NCBI RefSeq assembly: GCF_019837165.1 | Contig: NZ_JAGYHC010000001.1 | Span: 3,596,001-3,660,000 of the forward strand | DNA from: Virgibacillus sp. NKC19-3 | Lineage (GTDB): Bacteria; Bacillota; Bacilli; Bacillales; Amphibacillaceae | Length of the DNA stretch: 64,000 nt | Direction: 5' to 3' | In this document: positions 20,312-29,088 of the stretch, piece by piece | Layout of the letters: each line of letters begins with the position of its first letter | Position numbering within the stretch: the first letter of the stretch is position 1 | The notes under the pieces: generated by a model | The model's input: only the letters and a program-made list of their open reading frames with translations | Told to the model about the DNA's origin: nothing | Database searches by the model: none | Position numbers and translations under genes: made by a program

Positions 20312-20866
20312 TTATTTTTTGTTTTTTTCCTGTTTCGATAATCTTTTTTCCCTTAGAAGATCATCAATAGTATCAGCTTTTTCTCCAGCTTTTATATGAT
20401 AAATAAGATCGCTCTTATTAATATAGAGAAAAAAATGGTCTCCATCTCTGTTATAAAAATCAAAGTCATCCCATTTATTCGTCATATTTCTTTCTTTTTT
20501 TTGGTTATTAGGTAAGTATGACACATGGACTTCATTATCGGATAAAATAGCTTTATGTTTTCCTAAGGATCCAATATCATATGATACCAGTTGTTTTTTT
20601 ATTTCTTTTATATACTGATCTTTATTTCCTTTAATACTTATAGGTATTGTTATAATTAGTAGGAGAACAAGAGCAGCTAAATATGTTAATGGACCATCTT
20701 CCTTAAAAACTGAATAAAGTAATAAAGCCCCTACTAATGAGAAAAAAATAGCAATAAAAATCGATACGTTTCTATTTTTTTTTGCATGTAAACTAAATTC
20801 ATAGTAATTCTCTGCAAATTTTTGTATATCCTCTTCATTTTTAATATAATTCAATTCAATTTCCAT
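20312..20866 (-). CDS. YcxB-like membrane protein, paralogue 1
   Basis: A 184-residue protein with two central membrane helices (about residues 33-50 and 58-76) and a C-terminal domain reading TNKWDDFDFYNRDGDHFFLY, then INKSDLIYHI. This matches the C-terminal pattern of YcxB-like proteins, whose function is unknown. Residues around 127-165 are identical to the second copy at 21596-22150, while the membrane part is clearly different. Low-GC coding and position in the accessory island suggest acquired DNA. Confidence 0.75.
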   Translation of the reverse strand: MEIELNYIKNEEDIQKFAENYYEFSLHAKKNRNVSIFIAIFFSLVGALLLYSVFKEDGPLTYLAALVLLLIITIPISIKGNKDQYIKEIKKQLVSYDIGSLGKHKAILSDNEVHVSYLPNNQKKERNMTNKWDDFDFYNRDGDHFFLYINKSDLIYHIKAGEKADTIDDLLREKRLSKQEKNKK

Positions 20867-20957
20867 AGATAACCCTCCCGTTTATAATGTTCCACTTTAT
20901 ACTTTTTAAGACCGTCGATATTATTCCATATTCGAAACATTTGTAGATACTAGATTT

Positions 20958-21197
20958 TCACTGAACCTCACATTCAACTCCTCTAAGTATTGCTTTACTA
21001 ACCAATAAATTCAAGACAATCCAACCCATGCTCACTAGCCAAGAGTTTAATGCTAACGCCTGCATTTTCCCTTCCTTTAATTTTGTACGTTCATCATAAT
21101 TCGTAGTTTGTCGCTTTTTCAAGTAGTTGTTGTTAATTGAAAGTAAAGCCGAAATTATATTAATGTTGATGTTTGTACTACAAGAAAGATTACTCAC
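20958..21197 (-). pseudogene. Possible remnant of a small membrane protein
   Basis: The frame's second half reads YDERTKLKEGKMQALALNSW, continuing LVSMGWIVLNLLVSKAIL, which resembles the DERxxxIxxKA-plus-helix start of small Bacillaceae membrane proteins. The first half is low-complexity and there is no good ribosome binding site. It may be the decayed remainder of such a gene; it could also be a chance frame. Confidence 0.3.
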
Positions 21198-21282
21198 ATT
21201 TTTATGCCTCCAAATCTATTGGCCATGTAAGGAAATATATTATTTATACCATTTCTGGCTACATAAAGGAAAGCAAGCATAA

Positions 21283-21435
21283 ATGATGCAGATATTTGGT
21301 GAAATCAAAGCGAGAGGAGTTGAAGACATTTTCTTTAACTCCATGGGTGGCCATATCCAAAACTGGTCCATGGTTATGAACCAACTCCTCCTACATCAAA
21401 ATCTTCACGATAGGGTTTTAAAATATCTGGAGTAA
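21283..21435 (+). pseudogene. IS256-family transposase remnant (internally deleted)
   Basis: A 50-codon frame reads MQIFGEIKARGVEDIFFNS and then directly QNWSMVMNQLLLHQNLHDRV-LKYLE-stop. The first part matches the central IS256 segment (EIKxRGVEDILF) and the second the typical C-terminus (NWxxVLNQL..I). Several hundred bases between them are lost. No terminal repeats were found. Confidence 0.6.
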
Positions 21436-21529
21436 GAATTAACTTACACACTTTATTTGACAAACCCTAGGGTTCAATTATGACCTTCACTACTTCATCG
21501 GAATGGTTTTTATAAAAACAAATCACACT

Positions 21530-21591
21530 ATAATGACAAACTCCGAGCTGATTCAAAATGTATCTATTGTTCGGAGTTTGCCATTTATTCT
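21530..21591 (-). terminator. Bidirectional hairpin terminator
   Basis: GGCAAACTCCGA and TCGGAGTTTGTC form a strong stem around a 20-nt loop, just after the stop of the second YcxB-like gene. It is close to symmetric, so it can act in both directions. Confidence 0.75.
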
Positions 21592-21595
21592 ATAT

Positions 21596-22150
21596 TTATT
21601 TCTGGTTTCTCTCTTGTTTCATCAATCCTTGTCTCTGCAAAAATTGATCAACATCCTCAGCAGCTTTTTCTCCAGCTTTTATATGATAAATAAGGTCACT
21701 CTTATTAATATAGAGAAAAAAATGGTCTCCATCTCTGTTATAAAAATCAAAGTCATCCCATTTATTCGTCATATTTCTTTGTCTTTTTGTATCATTGGGG
21801 AGATATGTTATACGAATTTCATCATCAGATAAGAAAGCTTTATGTTCTCCTAAGATACCTAAATCTTTTGAGGTATGTCTTTTATTAATACTTTCTATAA
21901 TATGTTTTTTATGATTGTTGACCATATAAATAGAGCTCGGGATTAATATAATAATAAACATGAGTAAATAAGGAATTGCCCCATCTTCAAATGATTTATG
22001 TATCGGATAGGTAATTATTAATGCTACTATTATGGCTAAAACAAAGTACCATTTTTTTGTTTTTCTTGCATTCAAACTAAAAGCATAGTAATTCTCTGCG
22101 AATTTTTGTACATCCCCTTCATTCTTAACATAATTCAATTCAAGTTCCAT
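21596..22150 (-). CDS. YcxB-like membrane protein, paralogue 2
   Basis: A 184-residue paralogue of the gene at 20312-20866. The first 28 residues (MELELNYVKNEGDVQKFAEN...) and the C-terminal domain closely match the first copy; 39 consecutive residues around RNMTNKWDDFDF are identical. The two-helix membrane part between them has diverged strongly. At DNA level 21661-21780 and 20374-20493 differ at only two of 120 positions. This is a mosaic pattern best explained by gene conversion or strong constraint. Function is unknown. Confidence 0.75.
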   Translation of the reverse strand: MELELNYVKNEGDVQKFAENYYAFSLNARKTKKWYFVLAIIVALIITYPIHKSFEDGAIPYLLMFIIILIPSSIYMVNNHKKHIIESINKRHTSKDLGILGEHKAFLSDDEIRITYLPNDTKRQRNMTNKWDDFDFYNRDGDHFFLYINKSDLIYHIKAGEKAAEDVDQFLQRQGLMKQERNQK

Positions 22151-22227
22151 ATATAACCCTTCTTATAAAGTCTTATTGTTTCTCTTTTTTTATATCATCT
22201 TGGGTGTTTACAATTATAAAAGCCACA

Positions 22228-22263
22228 GACAAAAAAGACAGACTATAATCATAGTCAGCCTTT
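22228..22263 (-). terminator. Terminator downstream of rpoE
   Basis: On the minus strand AAAAAGGCTGACTAT pairs with ATAGTCTGTCTTTTT around a GAT loop (two mismatches) and runs into TTTTTTG. It starts about 40 nt beyond the rpoE stop and is symmetric. Confidence 0.8.
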
Positions 22264-22303
22264 TTTGCCGGATAGGAAAAGTTCTAAAAGATCACAATTA
22301 GCT

Positions 22304-22840
22304 TTATGTTTTTTCTTCTTCATCCTCATCCATCGATTCTTCCTCATTCACAGCCTCATCTTCAATTCCGACGATTTCTTCATCTTCATCAAACATCTTG
22401 CCTTCGTCACCTAATTCATCGATCATTTCATCGATGTCCTCGTCAACAATATCAAGTTCTTCGTCATCCAGATGAATTTCCTCGTCTTCTTCTCTCTTTT
22501 CTTTCTTTGGTTTTTCTTTTGTCTTTTCTTTGGTTACCTTCGCCTTTTTCTTTTTCTTCGAAGCTCTACCTTCTTCATCCATCTTTTCCACTGGATACCA
22601 GCGTTTCAACCCCCACGTATTTTCACCGAGTGTAATAAAGCGCCCATCGACGTTTAAATCCGTATAAAACTGTGCAATATTCGCTGTTTTTTCTTCTTCA
22701 GAGAAATCTTTTAGCTCAGCAACTTTGTCAAAAACCTCTCTAAAATGAAGCGACTTTTTTTCATCCATTAACACAGAATTAGCCAATTCGATCATTGCCA
22801 TTTGTTTCACTTCTTCGTGGCTATATTGCTCTAAGCTCAC
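22304..22840 (-). CDS. rpoE: DNA-directed RNA polymerase delta subunit
   Basis: Delta is the Firmicute-specific RNA polymerase subunit that speeds recycling and tunes response to initiating nucleotides. The folded N-domain (MSLEQYSHEEVKQMAMIELA to about residue 90, with GENTWGLKRWYPVEK) is followed by a basic hinge (KKKKKAKVTKEKTKEKPKKE) and a long disordered acidic tail rich in D and E. The start is GTG with AAGGGAG upstream. In Bacillus rpoE lies directly upstream of pyrG; here about 4.8 kb of accessory DNA separates them. Confidence 0.93.
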   Translation of the reverse strand: MSLEQYSHEEVKQMAMIELANSVLMDEKKSLHFREVFDKVAELKDFSEEEKTANIAQFYTDLNVDGRFITLGENTWGLKRWYPVEKMDEEGRASKKKKKAKVTKEKTKEKPKKEKREEDEEIHLDDEELDIVDEDIDEMIDELGDEGKMFDEDEEIVGIEDEAVNEEESMDEDEEEKT

Positions 22841-23253
22841 GGTAACGCACTCCCTTTACATATATAATAAGGCCATTAGCCTTGTTGATACTCCATTATA
22901 CTTACCCTACGCAAATAAAACCATATCTTACATTATAAACAAATCTTACCTGAATATGCTAGCAAAAAAGTTGAGAAAACCAAATTGTTTTCTCAACTCC
23001 TCTTATTTGGAGATGTTGAGGCCTGCGCCACTGTACATCGATACTACGCTAGTTTGATACAGAGTCCGGAAACATGTATCCAATGCCGAAACTACTGTTA
23101 TAAGTGTACGAAATGCTGACGGGCGCTGTCGATCCAAACAACTCACTTCTCTGCTACAGGAAGAAGCCCTAATCAGCCGGCACTTCCGGGCAGCGTCGTA
23201 TGGGCAAATTCGCTCCTTTTTCTCCGGTATCGTCCGCTCCCCTTTCATAATTT
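22841..23253. other. 413-bp region between the TetR gene and rpoE
   Basis: It contains the rpoE upstream region, a strong hairpin at 22965-23000 and about 250 bp (23003-23253) for which I see no gene. The latter part has higher GC than the surroundings and may be a degenerate repeat or relic. Confidence 0.5.
22965..23000 (-). terminator. Strong hairpin terminator
   Basis: On the minus strand AGTTGAGAAAAC pairs perfectly with GTTTTCTCAACT around an AATTTG loop and is followed by TTTTTTGC. It probably ends the beta-oxidation/TetR transcript. Confidence 0.85.
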
Positions 23254-23874
23254 TTATGTAGCTTCCATTGCCAATCCATGGAAAATGTAATGTATCTGTC
23301 TATCAATATATTCATCAAGGGTAAATTGCTTTTGCAGTATCCACCTTCGAAATCCCCACATCTGTCCATGTACAAAAATATTATTTGCTAAGAGCTGAGC
23401 AGCTTGCTTGGAAACTTCATTTGGCAAACAGGCTACAATAGCATGTTCCAACATCCCTACCATGTCACGTTCTTTACGAAGCACATATGCCCTGGCTTCT
23501 TGTTTCAACGATTTGACTTCCTGATAGAGGATAAGCACTTCCTCCTGCATATCATCCATTAGCCGAAAGTAGGAGTCAAGTAAGGAAACCAAATTCTCAA
23601 CAGACGGGTGTTTTAAATCTATTTTTGCTTCCAGACTGTCACGAACCCGGTGATGAATGGAATCAACAACAAGGAATAAAATATCTTCCTTCGTACGGAT
23701 GTATTCATATAGTGTTCCAATGCTAAAACCTGATTCTTTTGCAATTTCTCTTGTTGTTGTGCGGTGAAATCCTTTTTCCTTAAAAAGGGTAATCGCTCCT
23801 TGAATCATTTGACTGCGCCGTTTCTCAACGAGTTCCTGATCTTTTACAGAGGAAAGGACTTTGCGCTGATTCAT
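23254..23874 (-). CDS. TetR-family regulator of fatty-acid degradation (FadR/AcdR-like)
   Basis: About 206 residues. The N-terminal helix-turn-helix reads ITLFKEKGFHRTTTREIAKE then SGFSIGTLYEYIRTKEDILF, a classic TetR DNA-binding domain; the rest is the all-helical ligand domain. It is the last gene of the acyl-CoA dehydrogenase operon, which suggests acyl-CoA-responsive control of that operon, as with Bacillus FadR. The start at 23874 is chosen because the upstream GTG (23883) is part of AGAGGTG. The operators at 29038 and 31387 are candidate targets. Confidence 0.85.
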   Translation of the reverse strand: MNQRKVLSSVKDQELVEKRRSQMIQGAITLFKEKGFHRTTTREIAKESGFSIGTLYEYIRTKEDILFLVVDSIHHRVRDSLEAKIDLKHPSVENLVSLLDSYFRLMDDMQEEVLILYQEVKSLKQEARAYVLRKERDMVGMLEHAIVACLPNEVSKQAAQLLANNIFVHGQMWGFRRWILQKQFTLDEYIDRQIHYIFHGLAMEAT

Positions 23875-24062
23875 ATTGGGCACCTCTTCCCTTTTTCAAG
23901 TCCATGCACCGAGAACTCCTTTTGAAGCATCGTATTCCATCTGACTTTTTTGTTTTGCATGCATTCCATAATTCCGCACATAACGTACATCCTTTCTTAT
24001 GGCGTTCATTTGATGCTTTGTTGCTTGAATTTGTGGTGTGCTCGATCGATTCAGATTTGCTT

Positions 24063-25202
24063 TTACTTCGTCAACATGCGCCCAATCACAACGCGCTGTA
24101 TCTCGTTCGTTCCTTCATAAATTTGTGTGACTTTCGCATCACGCATGTAGCGTTCTACCGGATAATCTTTCGTGTAACCATAACCACCGAATACTTGGAC
24201 CGCTTCCACTGTTGTTCGCATGGCAGCATCACCGGCGTATAGCTTCGACATGGCGGATGCTTTCCCATAAGATTTCCCTTCTGATTCCAGCCATGCCGCT
24301 TGATAAGTTAATAGGCGGGCGGCTTCTACCTCGGTTGCCATATCAGCTAGTTTGAATGATATTCCTTGATTAACAGCAATCGGCTTACCAAACTGTTCCC
24401 GTTCCTTTGCATAGTCAACAGAAGCATCAAGCGCGCCTTGAGCAATACCCAGTGCCTGTGCAGCTATTCCATTACGACCGCCATCCAGGGTTGTCATCGC
24501 TATTTTGAATCCCTCGCCTTTTTCTCCTAGCATATTTTCCTTAGGAACACGGCAATTTTCAAATATAAGCTCTGTCGTAGGCGATGCGCGAATTCCAAGT
24601 TTCTTTTCTTTTTTCCCAAAGGTGAATCCTTCTGTGCCTTTTTCGACAATGAATGCGCTGATTCCTTTATGTTTCGCATCTGCGTCCGTTTTTGCAAAAA
24701 CAATATAAATATCTGCAACGCCACCATTGGTGATCCATACTTTACTGCCATTTAATACATAGTGATCTATGTCTTCTTTTGCGGTCGTTTTCATGGAAGC
24801 AACATCGCTGCCCGCACCTGGTTCCGACAATGCGTATGCTCCAAGCGCTTCACCGGTTGCCAAGCGGAAGAGAAAGTTATTCTTTTGGGCTTCGTTTCCA
24901 TACGTATATATCGGCCAACTCGCTAAGGAAATATGGGCAGATAACGTTACACCAGTTGATGCACATACCCGCGATAATTCTTCCACTGCCATACAATAGC
25001 TGAGGAAATCGGAGCCAATTCCACCATATTCCTCCGGCCATGGAATTCCGGTTAGCCCCAGTTCGGCCATTTGATCAAAAATATTTCGGTCAAAGCGCTC
25101 CTCTTCATCGCGTTCTGCTGCCGTTGGTGCTACCTCATTCTTGGCAAAATCACGGACCATTTTACGCAACATTTCCTGTTCTTCCGTTGCTTGAAAATGC
25201 AT
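24063..25202 (-). CDS. acdA: Acyl-CoA dehydrogenase AcdA
   Basis: An FAD-dependent acyl-CoA dehydrogenase for short or branched chains, passing electrons to ETF. Signature sequences are [36 protein letters not shown] and the catalytic glutamate in [16 protein letters not shown] at the C-terminus. It is 379 residues from ATG 25202, placed 9 nt after AAGGAGGGG; the ATG two codons earlier is too close to that site. The end of the upstream acyl-CoA dehydrogenase is only 14 bp away, so the two are co-transcribed. Confidence 0.92.
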   Translation of the reverse strand: MHFQATEEQEMLRKMVRDFAKNEVAPTAAERDEEERFDRNIFDQMAELGLTGIPWPEEYGGIGSDFLSYCMAVEELSRVCASTGVTLSAHISLASWPIYTYGNEAQKNNFLFRLATGEALGAYALSEPGAGSDVASMKTTAKEDIDHYVLNGSKVWITNGGVADIYIVFAKTDADAKHKGISAFIVEKGTEGFTFGKKEKKLGIRASPTTELIFENCRVPKENMLGEKGEGFKIAMTTLDGGRNGIAAQALGIAQGALDASVDYAKEREQFGKPIAVNQGISFKLADMATEVEAARLLTYQAAWLESEGKSYGKASAMSKLYAGDAAMRTTVEAVQVFGGYGYTKDYPVERYMRDAKVTQIYEGTNEIQRVVIGRMLTK

Positions 25203-25216
25203 CTCCATTCCCCTCC

Positions 25217-26347
25217 TTAATCGCTTAGCAGATTTTTTGCAATGACCATATGTTGGATCTCATTGGTTCCTTCATAAATTTCGGTAACTTTAGCATCACG
25301 AAACAGTCGTTCCACGTTGTAATCTTCCGTATATCCATAGCCCCCGTGCACTTGCACCGCTTCAATAGCAGTGTTCATGGCTGTTTTGGATGCATACATT
25401 TTGGCCATGGATGCTTCTTTACTACATGGTAGATTACGCTCCACCATGGATGCCACGTTATAAACGAATAATTTAGCTGCTTCCACTTCTGTTGCCATAT
25501 CAGCCAGTTTAAAAGAAACGCCTTGGTTACGTGCGATCGGTTTCCCGAATTGTTCCCGTTCTTTCGCATAACTTACCGCATGTTCCAGCGCTGCTTCTGC
25601 GATCCCGAGGGCTTGTGCTGCGATACCAATTCGTCCAATATTCAAATTGGCCAACGCAATCCGAAATCCATCCCCCTCACTGCCAAGAAGCTGTTCCTCA
25701 TGAACGGTACATTGGTCAAAATGTAATTGGACCGTGCTTGATCCATGCAGTCCCATTTTCCTTTCCTTTTTTCCGATTGTTAGCCCGGGCGTATCTTTTT
25801 CGACAATAAACCCGCTAATCGATTCTTCGCCAGTCCGGGCAAAGGTAATGTATGTATCTGCCTCTCCGCCATTGGTAATAAATACTTTGGAGCCATTTAA
25901 TATATAGGAATCGCCTTGCTTTTTGGCCGTTGTTTTCATGCTGGAAACATCGGATCCGGCGGCTGGCTCGGTTACTGCGAACGCACCCAGATACTGTCCT
26001 GAGGCAAGTTTGGGTAAGTAATGATTCTTCTGATCCTCGTTTCCAAATTTAAGGATTGGATTGGTTCCGACAGATGTATGTACAGATAATATGACACCAA
26101 TCGTCGCGCTTACCTTGGACAACTCATGGATCGCTAGGATATAGGAACTGAAATCCATCCCGCTTCCACCGTATTCATATGGAATGGGAATCCCCATGAA
26201 GCCAAGGGCGCCCATCTTTTGAATGATTTCTTTTGGAAAACGATCCTTTTGTTCCATGCGTTCGATTTCTTTTGCAACTTCATCGCGGGCAAAATTGCGC
26301 AGCATTTTGCGCATCATTTCCTGCTCTTCTGAAAAATCCATGTTCAT
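25217..26347 (-). CDS. mmgC: Acyl-CoA dehydrogenase (MmgC-like)
   Basis: A second acyl-CoA dehydrogenase paralogous to the neighbouring acdA product. It has [38 protein letters not shown] and catalytic Glu in [16 protein letters not shown]. It is 376 residues, normal for the family. The substrate is probably a short-chain or branched acyl-CoA; the two copies may differ in chain preference. It follows hbd by about 21 bp in a clear operon with thiolase upstream. Two ATGs are close together; the first is used because AGAGGGTG is 8 nt before it. Confidence 0.9.
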   Translation of the reverse strand: MNMDFSEEQEMMRKMLRNFARDEVAKEIERMEQKDRFPKEIIQKMGALGFMGIPIPYEYGGSGMDFSSYILAIHELSKVSATIGVILSVHTSVGTNPILKFGNEDQKNHYLPKLASGQYLGAFAVTEPAAGSDVSSMKTTAKKQGDSYILNGSKVFITNGGEADTYITFARTGEESISGFIVEKDTPGLTIGKKERKMGLHGSSTVQLHFDQCTVHEEQLLGSEGDGFRIALANLNIGRIGIAAQALGIAEAALEHAVSYAKEREQFGKPIARNQGVSFKLADMATEVEAAKLFVYNVASMVERNLPCSKEASMAKMYASKTAMNTAIEAVQVHGGYGYTEDYNVERLFRDAKVTEIYEGTNEIQHMVIAKNLLSD

Positions 26348-26368
26348 CCGGGTTGCACCCTCTCACAA

Positions 26369-27220
26369 TTAATCATACTGGTAAAAGCCCCGGCCGGATT
26401 TTTTCCCCAGCCAACCTGCTTTCACATACTTTCTTAATAATGGGCAAGGACGATATTTGCTATCACCAAACCCGTCATGTAGTACTTCCATAATATAGAG
26501 ACATGTATCGAGGCCGATAAAATCCGCCAATGTTAATGGGCCCATTGGATGATTGGTACCCAGTTTCATGACCGTATCAATGTCTTTCGGTGAAGCGACA
26601 CCTTCATAGACCGCGAAAACAGCTTCATTGATCATCGGCATAAGCACTCGATTGGAAACAAAACCCGGGAAGTCTTTCACCTCTACTGGTGTTTTGTTTA
26701 ATTGATTTGTGATTGTTTCAATAGCTTGATAGGTTTCATCACTCGTTTGCAGTCCTCGGATAATTTCCACAAGCTTCATAATTGGAACCGGATTCATAAA
26801 ATGCATACCAATCACCTGCTCCGGACGATTTGTTGCGGCTGCGATTTCTGTAATGGGAAGAGAGGATGTATTCGATGCCAAGATAGCATGGTTCGGTGCA
26901 AACGCATCAAGCTCGCGAAATACCTGTTTTTTTACATCCATATTTTCCACAACGGCTTCAATTACGAAATCGCTTGACGCAGCGTCTTTTAAGGTTGAAG
27001 AGACATGCAGGCGATGCAATGTTGCGTCTTTAGCTTCCTCTGTTATTCGTTCTTTTTCAACTGAACGGGCAAGCCATTTTTCAATATGCTTTTGTCCTTG
27101 ATGGAGGGCTTCTTCGCTCATGTCATGCAATAACACATCAAAGCCCGCCTGTGCGTGAGCTTGAGCAATACCTGCTCCCATCTGTCCCGCGCCTATTACC
27201 ATAATGTTTTGAATGGTCAT
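26369..27220 (-). CDS. mmgB: 3-hydroxybutyryl-CoA dehydrogenase
   Basis: NAD(P)-dependent oxidation of 3-hydroxyacyl-CoA. The N-terminal Rossmann motif is [19 protein letters not shown]; the substrate region has [20 protein letters not shown] and [20 protein letters not shown] with the catalytic His. The C-domain carries [19 protein letters not shown]. The length of 283 residues is standard. It is the second gene in thiolase-hbd-acd-acdA-tetR. The ribosome binding site is AAGGAGG, 10 nt before the ATG. Confidence 0.93.
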   Translation of the reverse strand: MTIQNIMVIGAGQMGAGIAQAHAQAGFDVLLHDMSEEALHQGQKHIEKWLARSVEKERITEEAKDATLHRLHVSSTLKDAASSDFVIEAVVENMDVKKQVFRELDAFAPNHAILASNTSSLPITEIAAATNRPEQVIGMHFMNPVPIMKLVEIIRGLQTSDETYQAIETITNQLNKTPVEVKDFPGFVSNRVLMPMINEAVFAVYEGVASPKDIDTVMKLGTNHPMGPLTLADFIGLDTCLYIMEVLHDGFGDSKYRPCPLLRKYVKAGWLGKKSGRGFYQYD

Positions 27221-27310
27221 TTCAGGAATTCCTCCTTCTTATTTTATGCATAAATACAGAGGAGCGATGTAGCATCGATTGATTGAAATCATCGCCCCAA
27301 CAACCCATGC

Positions 27311-28501
27311 TTACCCCTTCGGCACTTCTATCAACATCGCATCTCCCTGACCACCGCCGCTGCAAATTGCCGCGATTCCAAGGCCTCCGCCTCGACGTTT
27401 TAGCTCATGGATCAACGTTAAAATAATGCGCGCACCACTTGCACCAATCGGATGTCCTAATGCAACAGCACCTCCATTGACATTGATTTTTTCCGGTTCG
27501 ATACCGGCGATTTTGCCACTGGCCAGTGAAACGGCAGCGAAGGCTTCATTGATTTCAAATAGGTCAATATCTTCGTTGGAATAACCTGTTTTTTCCAGTA
27601 ATTGATTAATGACCAGTCCTGGTGTTTGTGGGAAATCTTTGGCTTCTACAGCAACTTCCGCATGACCTAATACGGTTGCCATTGGTGTTTTGCCTAACTG
27701 CGCTGCTTTATCATCTCCCATCACAACAAAGGCAGCTGCCCCGTCATTCACACCGGGTGCGTTACCGGCAGTGATGGTGCCTTCCTTATCAAAGGCCGGG
27801 CGTAATTTGGCGAGCTTTTCCACCGTCGTATCCTTGCGAGGGGCCTCATCTGTATCGACCACAATCGGATCCCCTTTACGCTGTGGTACTTCCATTGAGA
27901 CGATCTCCTCGGCAAATTTCCCGTCTTCGATTGCTTTAACTGCACGCTGATGACTGCGGAAAGACCATTCATCTTGTGCTTCCCTCGTTAACCCGTACGC
28001 TTCGGCTGTGGAATTTCCATAGTTCCCCATATGAACACCGTGAAACGAACAGGTTAAACCGTCATGTACCATCATATCTTTCACCGTTTTATCGCCCATT
28101 CGGTTCCCCCACCGTGCATCAGGAAGGAAATAAGGCGCGTTGCTCATGCTCTCCATTCCACCGGCAACGATGATGTCTTCATCTCCAAGACGGATCAACT
28201 GATCAGCCAAGGTCACACTGCGCAGTCCAGATGCACAAACTTTATTAATGGTTTCCGTTTTAACATTCCAAGGGATACCTGCTTCCCTGGCTGCTTGGCG
28301 TGAAGGTATTTGTCCCTGACCACCTTGTAAGACCGTACCCATGATCACTTCGTCGACATTTTCCCCGTCTTCCATTCTTGCGCGTCGCAAAGCCTCACTA
28401 ATGGCTTTACCGCCAAGACGAGCGGCAGTAAATGGTTGAAGACCTCCTCCAAATTTCCCGAATGGTGTTCTTGCACCAGAAACAATCACTGTTTTTCGCA
28501 T
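27311..28501 (-). CDS. mmgA: Acetyl-CoA C-acetyltransferase (thiolase)
   Basis: Thiolase of 396 residues. The nucleophilic cysteine is in [14 protein letters not shown]; the His of [17 protein letters not shown] and the second Cys of [13 protein letters not shown] complete the active site. It catalyses thiolytic cleavage of acetoacetyl-CoA or condensation of two acetyl-CoA. It is the first gene of the beta-oxidation operon. Its leader is long (about 540 bp to the operator at 29038) because a repeat element occupies 28574-28945. Confidence 0.93.
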   Translation of the reverse strand: MRKTVIVSGARTPFGKFGGGLQPFTAARLGGKAISEALRRARMEDGENVDEVIMGTVLQGGQGQIPSRQAAREAGIPWNVKTETINKVCASGLRSVTLADQLIRLGDEDIIVAGGMESMSNAPYFLPDARWGNRMGDKTVKDMMVHDGLTCSFHGVHMGNYGNSTAEAYGLTREAQDEWSFRSHQRAVKAIEDGKFAEEIVSMEVPQRKGDPIVVDTDEAPRKDTTVEKLAKLRPAFDKEGTITAGNAPGVNDGAAAFVVMGDDKAAQLGKTPMATVLGHAEVAVEAKDFPQTPGLVINQLLEKTGYSNEDIDLFEINEAFAAVSLASGKIAGIEPEKINVNGGAVALGHPIGASGARIILTLIHELKRRGGGLGIAAICSGGGQGDAMLIEVPKG

Positions 28502-28573
28502 TAAAAATCATCCTCTCTTTTTCTCTAGGGTCTTTTATAGCTGTCTTTGCTTTTTCATCTTCGTAGTTGATCG

Positions 28574-28945
28574 AAACAGCGCCGTAGTGTGTAATTTTCT
28601 TCGCAAGCGTTGGTTGAGCGTAGGGATACCGCTACGGAAATACATTTCGCTGGTGGTCCAATTCCTACCGTTAAACTGCATTTGTAAGCATATCAAACAT
28701 ATCGAGGCTCTCTTACCAGTTCGGTGTTGAATACGAATGAAATTTAGCGACAGAAACTGTGACATTAGCGGAGGAAATACACGGAGACTCCGGCGGGAGC
28801 AAAGGCATCGGTGAGACCCCGGAGTGCGTCAGCACTGAGGGGGCTCAACAGCCGCCCTAAGGTGCGCGTAGTGTATTTCCGTAGCGAATTCCTACCCTCA
28901 AGCTTGCAAAAGAATTGTCACTACATCGCAATTTCTATTTTTTGC
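28574..28945. repeat. Dispersed non-coding element related to the one at 4750
   Basis: It shares blocks with 4750-5217, including GGTTGAG, CGCTACGGAAA and CGGGAGCAAAGGC. Its ends are imperfect inverted copies (GAAACAGCGCCGTAGTG against GAAATTGCGATGTAGTG). It is about 370 bp with no gene. It appears to have inserted between the operon's control region and the thiolase start. Confidence 0.65.
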
Positions 28946-28975
28946 ATCAAAAACAACAACTGGTTTCGGAAGACG

Positions 28976-29010
28976 AACCTTTGGTACAGTCCCAATCTTT
29001 TGGAAAATAG
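28976..29010 (-). repeat. Leader sequence shared with fadF, copy 1
   Basis: On the minus strand AAAAGATTGGGACTGTACCA is followed by AAGGTTCG. Nearly the same sequence occurs at 31316-31346 upstream of fadF, in the same orientation relative to the downstream operon. Each copy lies just downstream of a TGAAYG/CRYTCA palindrome. Confidence 0.7.
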
Positions 29011-29037
29011 ATTTCACCTAAAAATACAATTGGCGAT

Positions 29038-29051
29038 TGAACGCTCGCTCA
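29038..29051. promoter_or_regulatory. Candidate TetR-type operator upstream of the thiolase operon
   Basis: The sequence TGAACGCTCGCTCA is a 14-bp palindrome with one mismatch pair. It has the same layout as TGAATGATCATTCA in front of fadF. TetR-family regulators of fatty-acid degradation in Bacillaceae use TGAATGA/TCATTCA half-sites. Confidence 0.5.
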
Positions 29052-29068
29052 GGTCATTCTCTGCAAAA

Positions 29069-29088
29069 TAAGAGGAGTGACCCTCTTA
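29069..29088 (-). terminator. Terminator overlapping the fadF stop codon
   Basis: TAAGAGG pairs with CCTCTTA around GTCACT and is followed by TTTTGC. The UAA stop codon itself forms the start of the stem. Confidence 0.6.

Larger units (their letters stand above)
28502..29085. other. 584-bp region upstream of the thiolase operon
   Basis: From fadF towards the thiolase gene it holds the fadF terminator, a palindromic operator-like site (29038-29051), a sequence shared with the fadF leader (28976-29010) and a repeat element (28574-28945). No protein gene was found. Confidence 0.7.

Noticed and set aside
23884-24062. Open minus-strand frame of about 58 codons between acdA and the TetR gene (TPQIQATKHQMNAIRKDVRY)
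   Set aside because: It has no start codon with a ribosome binding site and overlaps the acdA stop in another frame; probably chance.
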